34,002 bases of DNA, taken from positions 1 through 34,002 of the forward strand of contig CAJMMD010000023.1 in assembly GCA_905214465.1 (NCBI GenBank), in the 5' to 3' direction. This DNA is from an uncultured bacterium. GTDB lineage: Bacteria > Actinomycetota > Coriobacteriia > Coriobacteriales > Coriobacteriaceae. Positions 8,191-17,500 of this stretch are shown here, in pieces. A program made the translations under genes and the position numbers. The notes under the pieces were generated by a model. It ran no database searches. It had not been told where the DNA came from and saw only the letters and a list, made by a program, of their open reading frames with translations. Every line of letters starts with the position of its first letter. The first letter of the stretch is position 1.

Positions 8191-9042
8191 CTACGCGCGG
8201 CGGGGCTTTTGGTTGATGCGGTAGAGCTCGGCGAGACCCCGCAACGTCAGCGCGTCGTCTACCGTCAGGCTATGGCCGACCAGCGCCGCAAGTGCCTCGG
8301 CATCGTCGCCGGTAATGACGATGGGCACATCGCCCTCCCCCGCGGCCTTGGTCGCGCGCATCTCGGCAAGCACCATGTCGAGCATGCCGTCGATGCGGGC
8401 TACCTCGCCCAAAACCACACCCGAGCGCATGGCCTCACGCGTGTTGTGGCCGATTACATGTGTGGGCGCCGAGGGCTCAACCTGGGGTAGGCGCGCTGCT
8501 GCCGCCGAGAGCGAACGGGCGCCGAGTGCCAGCCCCGGCGCGATAACGCCGCCCACAAAGGTACCGTGCGCGTCGATGACCTCGATATTGGTCGTCGTGC
8601 CCAGGTCAATCACGATGCACGGCGACCCGTAGACGGCGCGGGCCGCCACGGCATCGGCGATGCGGTCGGGGCCGATCTCGGCCGGATCGTCGTAGTGCAC
8701 GGGCATGCCGGTCTTAAGTCCCGGCCCCACGGTGAGCACGCGCCCCGTGCAGGTGCGGGAAAGTGCCGCCTTCCACGGGCGCTCGAGCGCCGGGACCACG
8801 CAGCTCAGCACAGCAGCCGCGGGCACAAGCGCACCCGGCATGCCCGCATCGGCCGCCAGTGCGGCCATGACCTGCACGAGACGCATGCGCGCCTCGTCTG
8901 CTGTGATGCTCGACGGCGTGGTGATCTCGCACGTCGCAAGCGGACATTCCTGCGCCGCGGCCGAATCCTCTGCAAACAGGCCAAAGCGAATGAACGTGTT
9001 GCCCACGTCGACCGTCAATATATATGCGTACCCATTAAGCAT
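8191..9042 (-). CDS. coaX: Type III pantothenate kinase
   Basis: Protein of 283 residues, ASKHA fold, first step of coenzyme A synthesis (pantothenate to 4'-phosphopantothenate). Motifs seen: VDVGNTFIRFGLF near the N-terminus (phosphate loop), GPDRIADAVAA (pantothenate-binding region) and IDLGTTTNIEVID (second phosphate motif), then GGVIAPGLALGARSL. The ATG at 9042 fits the family N-terminus and has GGAG eight bases upstream; a start 18 codons earlier lacks support. It is transcribed divergently from the OPT transporter; the spacer 9043-9234 must hold both promoters, which I could not place with confidence. Confidence 0.96.
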   Translation of the reverse strand: MLNGYAYILTVDVGNTFIRFGLFAEDSAAAQECPLATCEITTPSSITADEARMRLVQVMAALAADAGMPGALVPAAAVLSCVVPALERPWKAALSRTCTGRVLTVGPGLKTGMPVHYDDPAEIGPDRIADAVAARAVYGSPCIVIDLGTTTNIEVIDAHGTFVGGVIAPGLALGARSLSAAAARLPQVEPSAPTHVIGHNTREAMRSGVVLGEVARIDGMLDMVLAEMRATKAAGEGDVPIVITGDDAEALAALVGHSLTVDDALTLRGLAELYRINQKPRRA

Positions 9043-9234
9043 CGTCGGCGCTCCTTTCGTCTGTCCAGCAGTATATCGCCTACCTAAACCAGTCATCCCA
9101 AAATGACTAGCTTGCGGCTATACTGGTGCGCGGTCGTTTGCGAGCTCACGCGGCGGCCCTTGGTAACCCGACTTCCCGCGCCGTATCCGTAACGGCGCTC
9201 CCGGGGGAAGCGGATATACGCAAAGGAGTTTTAT

Positions 9235-10938
9235 ATGAGCAATCCCTCGAACCGCACCTCGATGCGCGGTCAACTTACGCTGCGCGGCGTCGTCATCGGC
9301 GTCCTTGGCTGCGTGATCATCACGGCAAGCTCGGCCTACACCGCCCTCAAGATGGGCGCACTCCCCTGGCCGATCGTCTTCGCTGCCGTCATCTCGCTGT
9401 TCTTCCTTAAGCTCATGGGCAACGCCAGCCTCAACGAGGCAAACGTCACCCACACCATCATGTCAGCAGGCGCCATGGTCGCCGGCGGTCTGGCGTTTAC
9501 CATCCCGGGCGCCTGGATGCTGGGCTATGCCGACCAGATCAGCTGGCTCGACATGTTCATCGTGGCACTCGCCGGCACCATCCTGGGTCTGCTGGCCACG
9601 GCACTCATCCACCGTCACTTTATCGTGGACGCCGCGCTGGAGTTCCCCACCGGCAACGCCGCAGCTCAGACCCTGCGCGCCACCGAGGCCGGCGGCAAGA
9701 CCGGCAAGCAGCTCTTTGGCTCCATGGCCATCGCCGGCATCTACAGCGTGCTTCGAGACGCCCTGGGCGTGGTGCCCAGCATGCTGTGCACGCTCAATAT
9801 CCCCGGCGTTACCTTTGCCATCTACAACTCGCCCATGTTGCTCTCCGTCGGCTTCCTCGTGGGCTTCGCCCCGGTCGCATTCTGGTTTGCCGGCGCGCTA
9901 CTGGGCAACTTTGGCATCATTGTCGGCGGCACCGCTACCGGTCTGTTTGACGTTATGACCGCACAAGGCATTGTTAAGTCCCTGGGTATGGGCCTTATGA
10001 TGGGCTTTGGCGTCGCCGTCGTCCTCAAGGACATCCTGCCGCAGGTCGCCGGTATCGTCCGCGGCCTTGCCGCCGACAGCTCCACCGACACCGACGAGCA
10101 GTCGCTCATCTCGGGCTCCCTTAAGCTCGACGCCGGTATCATCGGCCTGGGCGCTGCCGCCATCGCCGTGATCATCGCCATTGTGCTCGACCTTGGCCCC
10201 GTTCCTGCCGTCATCGTCACGCTGTTCACCTTTGTCACCACCATCATGAGCGCGCAGAGCTGCGGTCAGACGGGCATCGACCCCATGGAGATCTTTGGCC
10301 TCATCGTCATGCTCATCGTTGCCGCCTTCGCGCAGCTCGCTCAGGTCAAGCTGTTCTTTATCGCCGGCATCGTGGCCGTAGCGTGCGGCCTTGCGGGCGA
10401 CGTCATGAACGACTTTAAGGCCGGCGCCGTGCTGGGCACCAACCCGCGCGCACAGTGGGTCGGCCAGGCCATCGGCGGCATCGTGGGCGCCCTGGTCGCT
10501 GCCGCCGTCATGGTCGCGCTCGTCACCGCCTATGGTCCGGACGCCTTTGGTCCCGACAAGAGTTTCGTTGCCGCACAGGCAAGCGTCGTCGCCACCATGG
10601 TCTCGGGCATCCCGAGTGTGCCGTGGTTCGCAGGCGGCTTTATCGCCGGTATCGTCATGTACTGGCTCGGCATTCCAGCCATGATGATCGGCCTGGGCGT
10701 GTACCTGCCGTTCTATATGTCGCTCACGGCCTTCTTGGGCTCCTGTGTCAAGCTCGCTTACGACAAGTGGTCCGCCCACCGCGACGCCACCGCTGGTCTT
10801 TCGGACGAGGAGAAGGCTGCCAAGGACGCCGCCTTCCAGGAACAGGGCCTGGTCGTCGCCAGCGGCCTGCTCGGCGGCGAGTCCATCGTCGGCGTTATTC
10901 TGGCGTTTGTCTCTGTTGGTCTGAGCCTGCTGGGGTAG
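9235..10938 (+). CDS. OPT family oligopeptide/metal-chelate transporter
   Basis: Protein of 567 residues with about 14-16 hydrophobic segments. N-terminal LRGVVIGVLGCVIITASSAYTALKMGALPWPIVFAAVIS and the NASLNEANVTHTIMSAG segment match the bacterial OPT (oligopeptide transporter/YSL) family, thought to be proton-driven importers of peptides or metal chelates. It is shorter than the usual 600-680 residues. GGAG with seven bases to the ATG makes the start clear. Single gene followed directly by a terminator. Substrate cannot be named from sequence. Confidence 0.88.
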   Translation: MSNPSNRTSMRGQLTLRGVVIGVLGCVIITASSAYTALKMGALPWPIVFAAVISLFFLKLMGNASLNEANVTHTIMSAGAMVAGGLAFTIPGAWMLGYADQISWLDMFIVALAGTILGLLATALIHRHFIVDAALEFPTGNAAAQTLRATEAGGKTGKQLFGSMAIAGIYSVLRDALGVVPSMLCTLNIPGVTFAIYNSPMLLSVGFLVGFAPVAFWFAGALLGNFGIIVGGTATGLFDVMTAQGIVKSLGMGLMMGFGVAVVLKDILPQVAGIVRGLAADSSTDTDEQSLISGSLKLDAGIIGLGAAAIAVIIAIVLDLGPVPAVIVTLFTFVTTIMSAQSCGQTGIDPMEIFGLIVMLIVAAFAQLAQVKLFFIAGIVAVACGLAGDVMNDFKAGAVLGTNPRAQWVGQAIGGIVGALVAAAVMVALVTAYGPDAFGPDKSFVAAQASVVATMVSGIPSVPWFAGGFIAGIVMYWLGIPAMMIGLGVYLPFYMSLTAFLGSCVKLAYDKWSAHRDATAGLSDEEKAAKDAAFQEQGLVVASGLLGGESIVGVILAFVSVGLSLLG

Positions 10939-10963
10939 GCCGAACAACAACGCACCAGCGCAG

Positions 10964-11001
10964 AGCGCGGAGTCGGAATCAAACCGGCCCCGCGCTTTTT
11001 T
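10964..11001 (+). terminator. Terminator of the OPT gene
   Basis: GCGCGG (10965-10970) pairs with CCGCGC (10990-10995) and is flanked by an extra A-T pair, followed by six T residues. It lies 26 bases after the OPT stop codon on the plus strand. Confidence 0.75.
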
Positions 11002-11153
11002 GTCTATTTGACTCTTATGATCCTCACGGCGTTTTAGCCATGTCGATTGGCCTGACTTCCAGGTCAACAAACCTTGTCTGACACCTCGCCTAACGCGGTG
11101 TAGAGTAAAGACGACAGACGCAAGAAGCGGCTCAGAAGCTAAACGAGGTAAGC

Positions 11154-12293
11154 ATGGAACTCGACAAACAACAGATCAAGCGGCTGCGCGAGCGTCATCA
11201 TCGTCGTCACGGTATACGCCCTGCACACAGCGAGGCCATGGAGAATGCCACCCGTTTCCTTAAGCAGGCGTTCAACATTCGCGAGGGACGCGCGCCCTAT
11301 CACGTGATTCGCAAGCGCTTTGTAAACGGGGCGCGCCTGACTGGCTCGCACTTATGCATCCTGATCATTGCCATGTTGATCGCGAGCATCGGCCTCGATA
11401 TCGACTCGGATATCGCCATTGTAGGTGCCATGCTCATCTGCCCGCTCATGGGCTCGGTCCTTGCCATGGCATACGGCATTGCCACGCTCGACCGCGAGAT
11501 TGCCGTCGAGGCAATTGCCGGCCTCGCGCTGCAGATGGTCTTTTGTCTAATCACGTCCACGCTGTACTTTAAGCTCTCGCCCCTTGGCACCACCACGGCC
11601 GCCATCATCGACAACTCGACACCGACTGTGTGGGACCTTGCCGTCGCGCTCGCGGGCGGCTTTGCGGGCGGACTGGGCAACTCGCGCGACCAGGAACCCG
11701 CCACGCTCATCGCCGGCGTGGCCGTGGCGACCGCGCTCATGCCGCCCCTGTGCGCGGCGGGCTATGGCATCGCCATCGCGAGCGGGTCGCTGTTTCTCTC
11801 GGCCCTCTACGAGTTTGGCATCAACGTGGTCTTTATCGCACTGGCTGCCGAAGCCGTGCTGCTTCTTTTGCGCGTGCCGCTCAAGCGCGACCTCAACGGC
11901 GACGGCATTGTGACCGCCGAGGAAAACGCCGAGGTCGATGAGCTGTCACACAAGGTGCGCCGCCGCATCATCGTGGGCACGGTGATCTTTGCCATCCCCT
12001 GCATCGTTATGACCGCGGGATCCATTGGCTCGGCGCAGGCCGGCGTGCAGGACGGCTATGGCGTCACCGAAACCACGCGCGAGCTTGCCGCGGTGCTGCC
12101 GGGCTTTAAGGATTACACCGTTGCCGTCGAGACCTCGGCCACCGAAGACGAGGAGGAGGGCCTTGTCGAGCGCGAGGTTGTCGCCCATGTGACGACAAGC
12201 GAGGCGCTTGGGGCACACGACCGCCGTGTAGCCCGCAAGCTCATCGACCTCAATGTGCCCGAGCTCGATCGCGTGGAGTTTGATGTGCAGTAA
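11154..12293 (+). CDS. DUF389 membrane protein with an EF-hand-like loop
   Basis: Protein of 379 residues. Residues about 65-240 hold six hydrophobic segments with the DUF389 core (IVGAMLICPLMGSVLAMAYGIA, then AGGFAGGLGNSRDQEPATLIAGVAVATALMPPLCAAGYGI). After the sixth helix, residues 246-257 read DLNGDGIVTAEE, an exact EF-hand calcium loop (Asp1, Asn3, Asp5, Gly6, hydrophobic 8, Glu12). A seventh helix (about 275-295) and an acidic C-terminal domain of about 85 residues follow. The family function is unknown. The start at 11154 has GAGGTAAGC upstream. Monocistronic, convergent with the small gene at 12419. Confidence 0.85.
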   Translation: MELDKQQIKRLRERHHRRHGIRPAHSEAMENATRFLKQAFNIREGRAPYHVIRKRFVNGARLTGSHLCILIIAMLIASIGLDIDSDIAIVGAMLICPLMGSVLAMAYGIATLDREIAVEAIAGLALQMVFCLITSTLYFKLSPLGTTTAAIIDNSTPTVWDLAVALAGGFAGGLGNSRDQEPATLIAGVAVATALMPPLCAAGYGIAIASGSLFLSALYEFGINVVFIALAAEAVLLLLRVPLKRDLNGDGIVTAEENAEVDELSHKVRRRIIVGTVIFAIPCIVMTAGSIGSAQAGVQDGYGVTETTRELAAVLPGFKDYTVAVETSATEDEEEGLVEREVVAHVTTSEALGAHDRRVARKLIDLNVPELDRVEFDVQ

Positions 12294-12366
12294 TACGCGA
12301 CGTGGGATGGATGCGCGCAGCCGCGAGTCACGACTTGGCGCAGACGTGACGCGGGCCACGAGCAAA

Positions 12367-12399
12367 GAGCGGGGCGCGGTCCATGGCCGCGCCCCGCTC
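12367..12399. terminator. Bidirectional terminator between convergent genes
   Basis: Perfect 13-bp GC-rich stem (12367-12379 with 12387-12399) with a 7-nt loop, placed between the convergent ends of the DUF389 gene (12293) and the small membrane-anchored gene (12419). A TTT follows on the minus side and TTTATT a few bases later on the plus side. Confidence 0.7.
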
Positions 12400-12418
12400 G
12401 CTGATTTATTGCCGTGAA

Positions 12419-12868
12419 TCAGCTGTCCGTATCGACATCGCCAGACTCCACTGTAAACGCCGGACCGGTACTCACCAGATAAAAACGGGTCACCCTGGTA
12501 TCTCTAAATAGGTAGAGCAAGCCCTGATCGCGTCGGCGCGAAATATACGCCACGTGGACCGTACCGAATTCTTCGCCGTTTTCCTTCTTTAATATCAGGA
12601 TGTTGGGGTCATCCGTACGCTTAAACTGCCCGTCTGTGCAGATTCCGTCTTGGTCGACCAGCTGCCATCGACAGTTGTCCTCCTCAAGAAAAGCCAGGGT
12701 TTCCCGACTTGTTTCGTCATCCCGATAGTAACCGTCAATGGCAAAGCCTTCGGAAACGCATTCCTGCATATAGGCTGTTTCTCGACTTATAGCGAACTGC
12801 CCTATAGCGCCCAGAAGCACTGCCAGGCAAACCACTGCAACGGTTATCGAGACAAAACGGCGGCTCAT
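12419..12868 (-). CDS. Small membrane-anchored extracytoplasmic protein, unknown function
   Basis: Protein of 149 residues that I do not recognise. It begins with one hydrophobic helix (VSITVAVVCLAVLLGAIGQF, residues about 6-25) behind a short basic N-terminus, so it is probably an N-anchored protein facing outwards, or a cleaved secreted one. The rest is polar, with three cysteines (one in VSEGFAID context, then DNCRW and GICTDG), and beta-rich in character (FGTVHVAYISRRRDQGLLYLFRDTRVTRFYLV), a lipocalin-like or immunoglobulin-like pattern. Its bases are less GC-rich than the neighbours, hinting at accessory origin. Start ATG is likely but the ribosome site is weak. Confidence 0.6.
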   Translation of the reverse strand: MSRRFVSITVAVVCLAVLLGAIGQFAISRETAYMQECVSEGFAIDGYYRDDETSRETLAFLEEDNCRWQLVDQDGICTDGQFKRTDDPNILILKKENGEEFGTVHVAYISRRRDQGLLYLFRDTRVTRFYLVSTGPAFTVESGDVDTDS

Positions 12869-13068
12869 GTCAGCCAGCCCGATACTTGTTTAACGGAGCA
12901 CGAAACATACTTGGTACCTCCGATATCATGGCGAATGTCACCTACGGCCTGTCGGCAATCATATGTTTCCAACATCAAACCATATGGCAACCACTCGCGA
13001 GAGGAGTATCGGCGAACGGTGCATTTTTGCGTTCTATTGGGCAAACGTCAACGCGCGCTACAGCTCTT

Positions 13069-13108
13069 GCTCGACCTATTCAGATCTTGTCGCATACTAC
13101 CGTAGATC
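13069..13108 (+). repeat. Degenerate copy of the 14267-14400 repeat
   Basis: The 40 bases here match 14361-14400 in the same orientation at about 30 of the first 34 positions (shared CTATTCAGAT and CGCATACT blocks). It has lost the inverted partner arm. It lies in the 270-base gap 12869-13138, which otherwise shows no gene. Confidence 0.65.
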
Positions 13109-13138
13109 CTCAACGCTTCCGCCCCCAAGAGATCATTT

Positions 13139-14098
13139 TTAGTACTTGAAGAAGCCCTCGCCCGAGCTTTCGCCCAGCTTACCTTCGTCGAGCATTTTCT
13201 TGAGGACGGATGCCATAGCCTTAAAGTTGTAGGGCATCATCATCTTCTTGAGCAGCGGGCTCACCAGGCCCGGGACCTTCTGATACTGCATGACGATGTT
13301 GTAGGCCGTCTGGATACCCACCGTGTCGAATACGCGGAACGGGCCCTTGGGGGCGCCGGTGCCCCGCGTCCATGCAAGGTCGATGCTCTTGGGGTCACTC
13401 ACACCCGAAACATACAGGTCAAGGCCCGAAAGCAGCCACGGCACCAACATGGAATTGAGCAGGTAGCCGTTCTTTTCCTTGTTGACGGGCAGGGCAAGCA
13501 TACGGATATCGTTGGCAAAGTCGACGAGCTCGTCGAAGTAGCGCTTGTCGGTTTGGTCCTGTGCCATGACCTCGGTCATGTTGTTCTTCCAGATGGAGTT
13601 GGCAAAGTGCAGCGACAGGTACTTCTCGGGACGGCCGGTGTACTTGGCAAAGGTGCTCGGCAGCAGCGTGGATGAGTTGGTCACGATGACGGTCTTTTGC
13701 GGCAGAACCGGGGCGAGCTTCTTGTAGAAGTCGATTTTTGCCTGAGTGTCCTCGGCCATAGACTCGATGACCAGGTCGGCGTCGGCCACGGCCTTGGCAA
13801 GATCGAGCTCCAGCTTGAGTGTGGAGTAGGCACGCTCGACGGCGGCGAGCGCCGCTTCCTTGTCGAAGGGCTGGGTGCCATCGGCGATACCGGCGCACCA
13901 CTCGCCCGTGCCGTCCGCCATGCCCTCGATTGCCGCGATGTACTCCTTGCGCACGTGATCGATCTTGGGCTGGGTGCGGCCGATGCTGCCCTCGCTGCGC
14001 AGCCAAATCGTTACATCAAAGCCGCAGTAGGCAGCCTGAAAGGCAATCTGGCTTCCCAACACGCCGCCGCCGGCAACACAAACGGTCTTGTAGCTCAT
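13139..14098 (-). CDS. 3-hydroxyacyl-CoA dehydrogenase family protein
   Basis: Protein of 319 residues, NAD-binding Rossmann domain first (VCVAGGGVLGSQIAFQAAYCGFDVTIW, dinucleotide loop at residues 10-15), then the C-terminal dimerisation domain. Typical landmarks: ADLVIESMAEDTQAKIDFYKKL, TNSSTLLPS and a C-terminal GEGFFKY. It would oxidise 3-hydroxyacyl-CoA or reduce acetoacetyl-CoA. Odd point: the usual active-site block HFFNP reads HFANSIWKNN, so the substrate may not be a classical short-chain acyl-CoA. AGAGGG precedes the ATG. It stands alone with repeat copies on both sides; no thiolase or crotonase gene is near. Confidence 0.85.
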   Translation of the reverse strand: MSYKTVCVAGGGVLGSQIAFQAAYCGFDVTIWLRSEGSIGRTQPKIDHVRKEYIAAIEGMADGTGEWCAGIADGTQPFDKEAALAAVERAYSTLKLELDLAKAVADADLVIESMAEDTQAKIDFYKKLAPVLPQKTVIVTNSSTLLPSTFAKYTGRPEKYLSLHFANSIWKNNMTEVMAQDQTDKRYFDELVDFANDIRMLALPVNKEKNGYLLNSMLVPWLLSGLDLYVSGVSDPKSIDLAWTRGTGAPKGPFRVFDTVGIQTAYNIVMQYQKVPGLVSPLLKKMMMPYNFKAMASVLKKMLDEGKLGESSGEGFFKY

Positions 14099-14266
14099 GG
14101 AACGGCCCTCTCTTACGTAATTCCATAGATGTGTATTTATTCAACCGTAAGGATGACGCGCGCTGGGGGTGGGTTCTATAAACGGGCGGTATTTCGCGGC
14201 AAACGGCTACATATGTTCATTATCTCAGGGGTTCCGAGGGCAGTTTTTGGTGCCACCGAGACGTCG

Positions 14267-14397
14267 TTTTCGGAAGTATGCGGCAAATTCCGAAACTCTT
14301 GAGCACGTCCTGATTTTCGCCAATAAAACCGCAGGTACAGAGCTTTGTCATATCCGGTGTGCTCGGCCTATTCAGATTTTGCCGCATACTTCCGAAA
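14267..14397. repeat. MITE-like element with 20-bp perfect inverted termini
   Basis: TTTCGGAAGTATGCGGCAAA at 14268-14287 is repeated exactly as its reverse complement at 14378-14397; the element is about 131 bases with no coding potential. No target duplication is visible. A degenerate half copy lies at 13069-13108 on the other side of the dehydrogenase gene. The whole gap 14099-14514 holds this element, the dehydrogenase leader and the terminator of the giant gene. Confidence 0.7.
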
Positions 14398-14449
14398 TCT
14401 AAGTTCGCAAAGGGTGATAGTTGGGGCGTTTACGCAACATATGTCTAGC

Positions 14450-14484
14450 AAAAACGGGTGGTAGCCGGCACGGCTGCCACCCGT
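14450..14484 (-). terminator. Terminator of the TetR-giant protein operon
   Basis: A 14-bp stem with one wobble pair (14454-14467 with 14471-14484), 3-nt loop, followed on the minus strand by five T residues; 30 bases after the stop codon of the 1593-residue gene. Confidence 0.85.
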
Positions 14485-14514
14485 TTGTCTCATATCTAGC
14501 CCATAGCGGGCAAG

Positions 14515-17500
14515 CTACTTCTTAATGCCGCGTCCCAGACGCTCGGCGACCGACGCAACGGCTTCCTCGCTGGCCGGCTCGCAGCTCACGCAGCCATCGT
14601 GGGCGCGCATCTGGCCGGTGACCTCGTCCATCGCGAGCGGCGCCACCTTCTCGAGCTTAAAGCCCTTGCCGGCGCGCATGTTCTCCTTGGCCACACTGAT
14701 CATGAGCTTAATACGGTTGAGCTGGTTGACCTCGGACGCACCGGGGTCGTAGTCCACCGCGACAATGTTGCTCTCGGGATGCTGGCGGCGCAGCTCCTTG
14801 ATCACGGCCTTGCCAACCACGTGGTTGGGCAGGCACGCGAAGGGCTGCGTGCAGATGATGTTGGGCGCGCCGTGGTCGATGAGGTCGAGCATCTCGGCCG
14901 TGAGCAGCCAGCCCTCGCCCATGTTGTTGCACACCGAAAGCACCGTACGGGCCTTGTCGGCCATGGTACCGATGCGCTCGGGCGCCTCAAAGCGTCGGGA
15001 CTTTTCGAGCATCTCCTCCACCGGCGTACGCATCCAGTCCACGAGCTTGATGAGCGCCTGCATACCAGCGCGCGTGGTAGCAGAGCTTCCCAGCTCGTCC
15101 TTCTGCAGCTCGGCATTACTCATGGAGTACAGGAAGAAGTCGAGCAGGCCCGGCACCACGGCCTCGCAGCCCTCGCGCTCAATGACATCGACCACGTGGT
15201 TGTTAGCCGTGGGATGGAACTTGACCAAGATCTCACCGACCACGCCCACGCGCGGCTTGGTGCCCTCGCCCACAAGCGGCATGGTGTCGAACGTGCGGAT
15301 GGCCTCGCGGCACAGCTTGGTGTAGTTATGCCTGTTGAACTTGGGTGCCAGCTTGCGAGCGCGCGCCATGTACTCCTCGTAGAGCGCGTTGGCGGCACCA
15401 GGCGTGGCCTCGTACGGGCGGCAGCGGTAGAGCATCTGCATCATCACGTCGCCAAAGAGCACCGCGTAGACTGCCTGCTTAAGCAGCGCCGGCGTCAGCT
15501 TAAAGCCGGGGTTGTCCTCGCCCAGCGCCACGGCCGAAAGCGAGATCACGGGGATCTCGGGGTGGCCGCTCTCGCGCAGGGCCTTGCGGATGAGCGCGAT
15601 GTAGTTGGTGGCACGGCAGCCGCCGCCGGTCTGGCTGATGACCACGGCGGTCTTGGACAGGTCGTACCGACCGCTCTCGATGGCCTCCATAATCTGGCCC
15701 GTCACCAAAATCGACGGGTAGCAAATGTCATTGTTCACATAGCGCAGGCCAGCCTCGACGGCATCGTGGTCGGTCGAGGGCAGCAGCTCAAGGTTGTAGC
15801 CGGCACCGCGGAACACCTCTTTGACCAGGTCAAAGTGGATCGGCGCCATCTGCGGGCACAGGATGGTATAGCCCTCGTCGCGCATCTGCTCGGTAAAGGG
15901 CACCTTGGGCCACGCGGTCGAAGCACTCTCGCGCTGAGCCTCGAACGTGTACTTGCGGCTCGCAAACGCGGGGGCATCCGTGGAGGGCGCCACCGGCGCG
16001 GCGTCGCCCTGCTCGTAGGCCTCGCCCGCGGCCGTGGCCTCGGCCAAGCGCTCGGCCTCCTGGTCCTTGAGCGCCGCCATGAGCGAGCGGATGCGGATGC
16101 GCGCAGCGCCCAGGTTGGACACCTCGTCGATCTTGAGCACGGTGTAGATCTTGCCGCTGGCCTCAAGGATTTCCTGCACCTGGTCGGTGGTCAGAGCGTC
16201 CAGGCCACAGCCGAAGGAATTGAGCTGGATCAGATCCAGGTCGTTGCGCATCGTCACAAAACGGGCGACGGCATACAGGCGGCTGTGGTACATCCACTGG
16301 TCGACGACGCGAATCGGACGCTCAGGCTTTACCAGGTGCGCGAGCGAATCCTCGGTAAAGACCGCAAAGCCAAAGCTCGAGATAAGCTCGGGCAGGGCAT
16401 GGTTGATCTCGGGGTCGTTATGGTAGGGGCGGCCGGCGAGCACAATGCCGTGGCCACCGTGGTCCTCGACCCACTTAAGAGCCTCCTCGCCCATGGTCTG
16501 GATGTCCTCATGGAAACGCGCATCGGCCTCAAAGGCAGCGTTGACAGCGGCATCGACCTCGGAGCGCGTGATCTTGGGCCCACGCACGCGACCGCGACCG
16601 GCTTGCGCATCGGCCACACGGTCGACGGCGAGCACCTGATACAGACGGCGCTTGAGCTCGGTCTTGTCATGATAGGGCACAAACGGGTACAGGAACTCGA
16701 TGTTCTGCTCGCGGATCTCGTCGATGTTGAGTGCCAACGCCGTGGGGTAGCTCATGACGATGGGGCAGTTGTAACAGTTGCCGGCGGTCGGATCCTCCTT
16801 GCGCTCCCAGCGCACGCACGGCATCCAGATAAAGTCGACATCGCGGTCGATAAGGTTCATCACATGGCCGTGGCTCATCTTGGCCGGATAGCACACGCTC
16901 TCGGACGGCATGGACTCGATACCCGCCTGGTAGGTCTTCTTGCTCGACTGGTCGGACAGCTGCACGCTAAAGCCCAGGCGCGTAAAGAACGCATGCCAGA
17001 AGGGGTAGTTCTCGTACATGTTGAGCGCGCGCGGAATGCCGACGGTGCCGCGCGGGGCCTCGTCGGGGCTCAGCACCTCGCGGTTAAAGAGCAGCTCGTT
17101 TTTCTTTTTGAAGAGGTTGGGGGCCTCGGTCTTCTGCTTTTTGTGGCCGGCACCCTTCTCGCAGCGGTTGCCGGTAATGAAGCGCCTACCGCCGCCAAAA
17201 TCGTTGACGGTGAGCTGGCAGTTGTTGGAGCAACGTCCGCAGCGGACGTGTTTTTGCGTCACGGTGAGGTGCGCGATATCCTCGGCAGAAAGAATGGTCG
17301 AGGTGCCGTCGGCGCCGGCGCGATCGCGGGCGAGCAGGGCCGCACCGTAGGCGCCCATGCAGCCGGCGATGTCGGGGCGCACGGCATGCACGCCGGTGAG
17401 CTGCTCAAACGCACGCAGCGTGGCATCGGACATAAAGGTGCCGCCCTGGACGATCACCTGACTGCCGATCTCCTTGGGGTCGCGCAGCTTAATGACCTTG

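Noticed and set aside
9898..11070. A 390-codon minus-strand frame over the OPT gene
   Set aside because: Asp/Gly/His-rich reverse reading of a membrane protein gene; no ribosome site and no motif.
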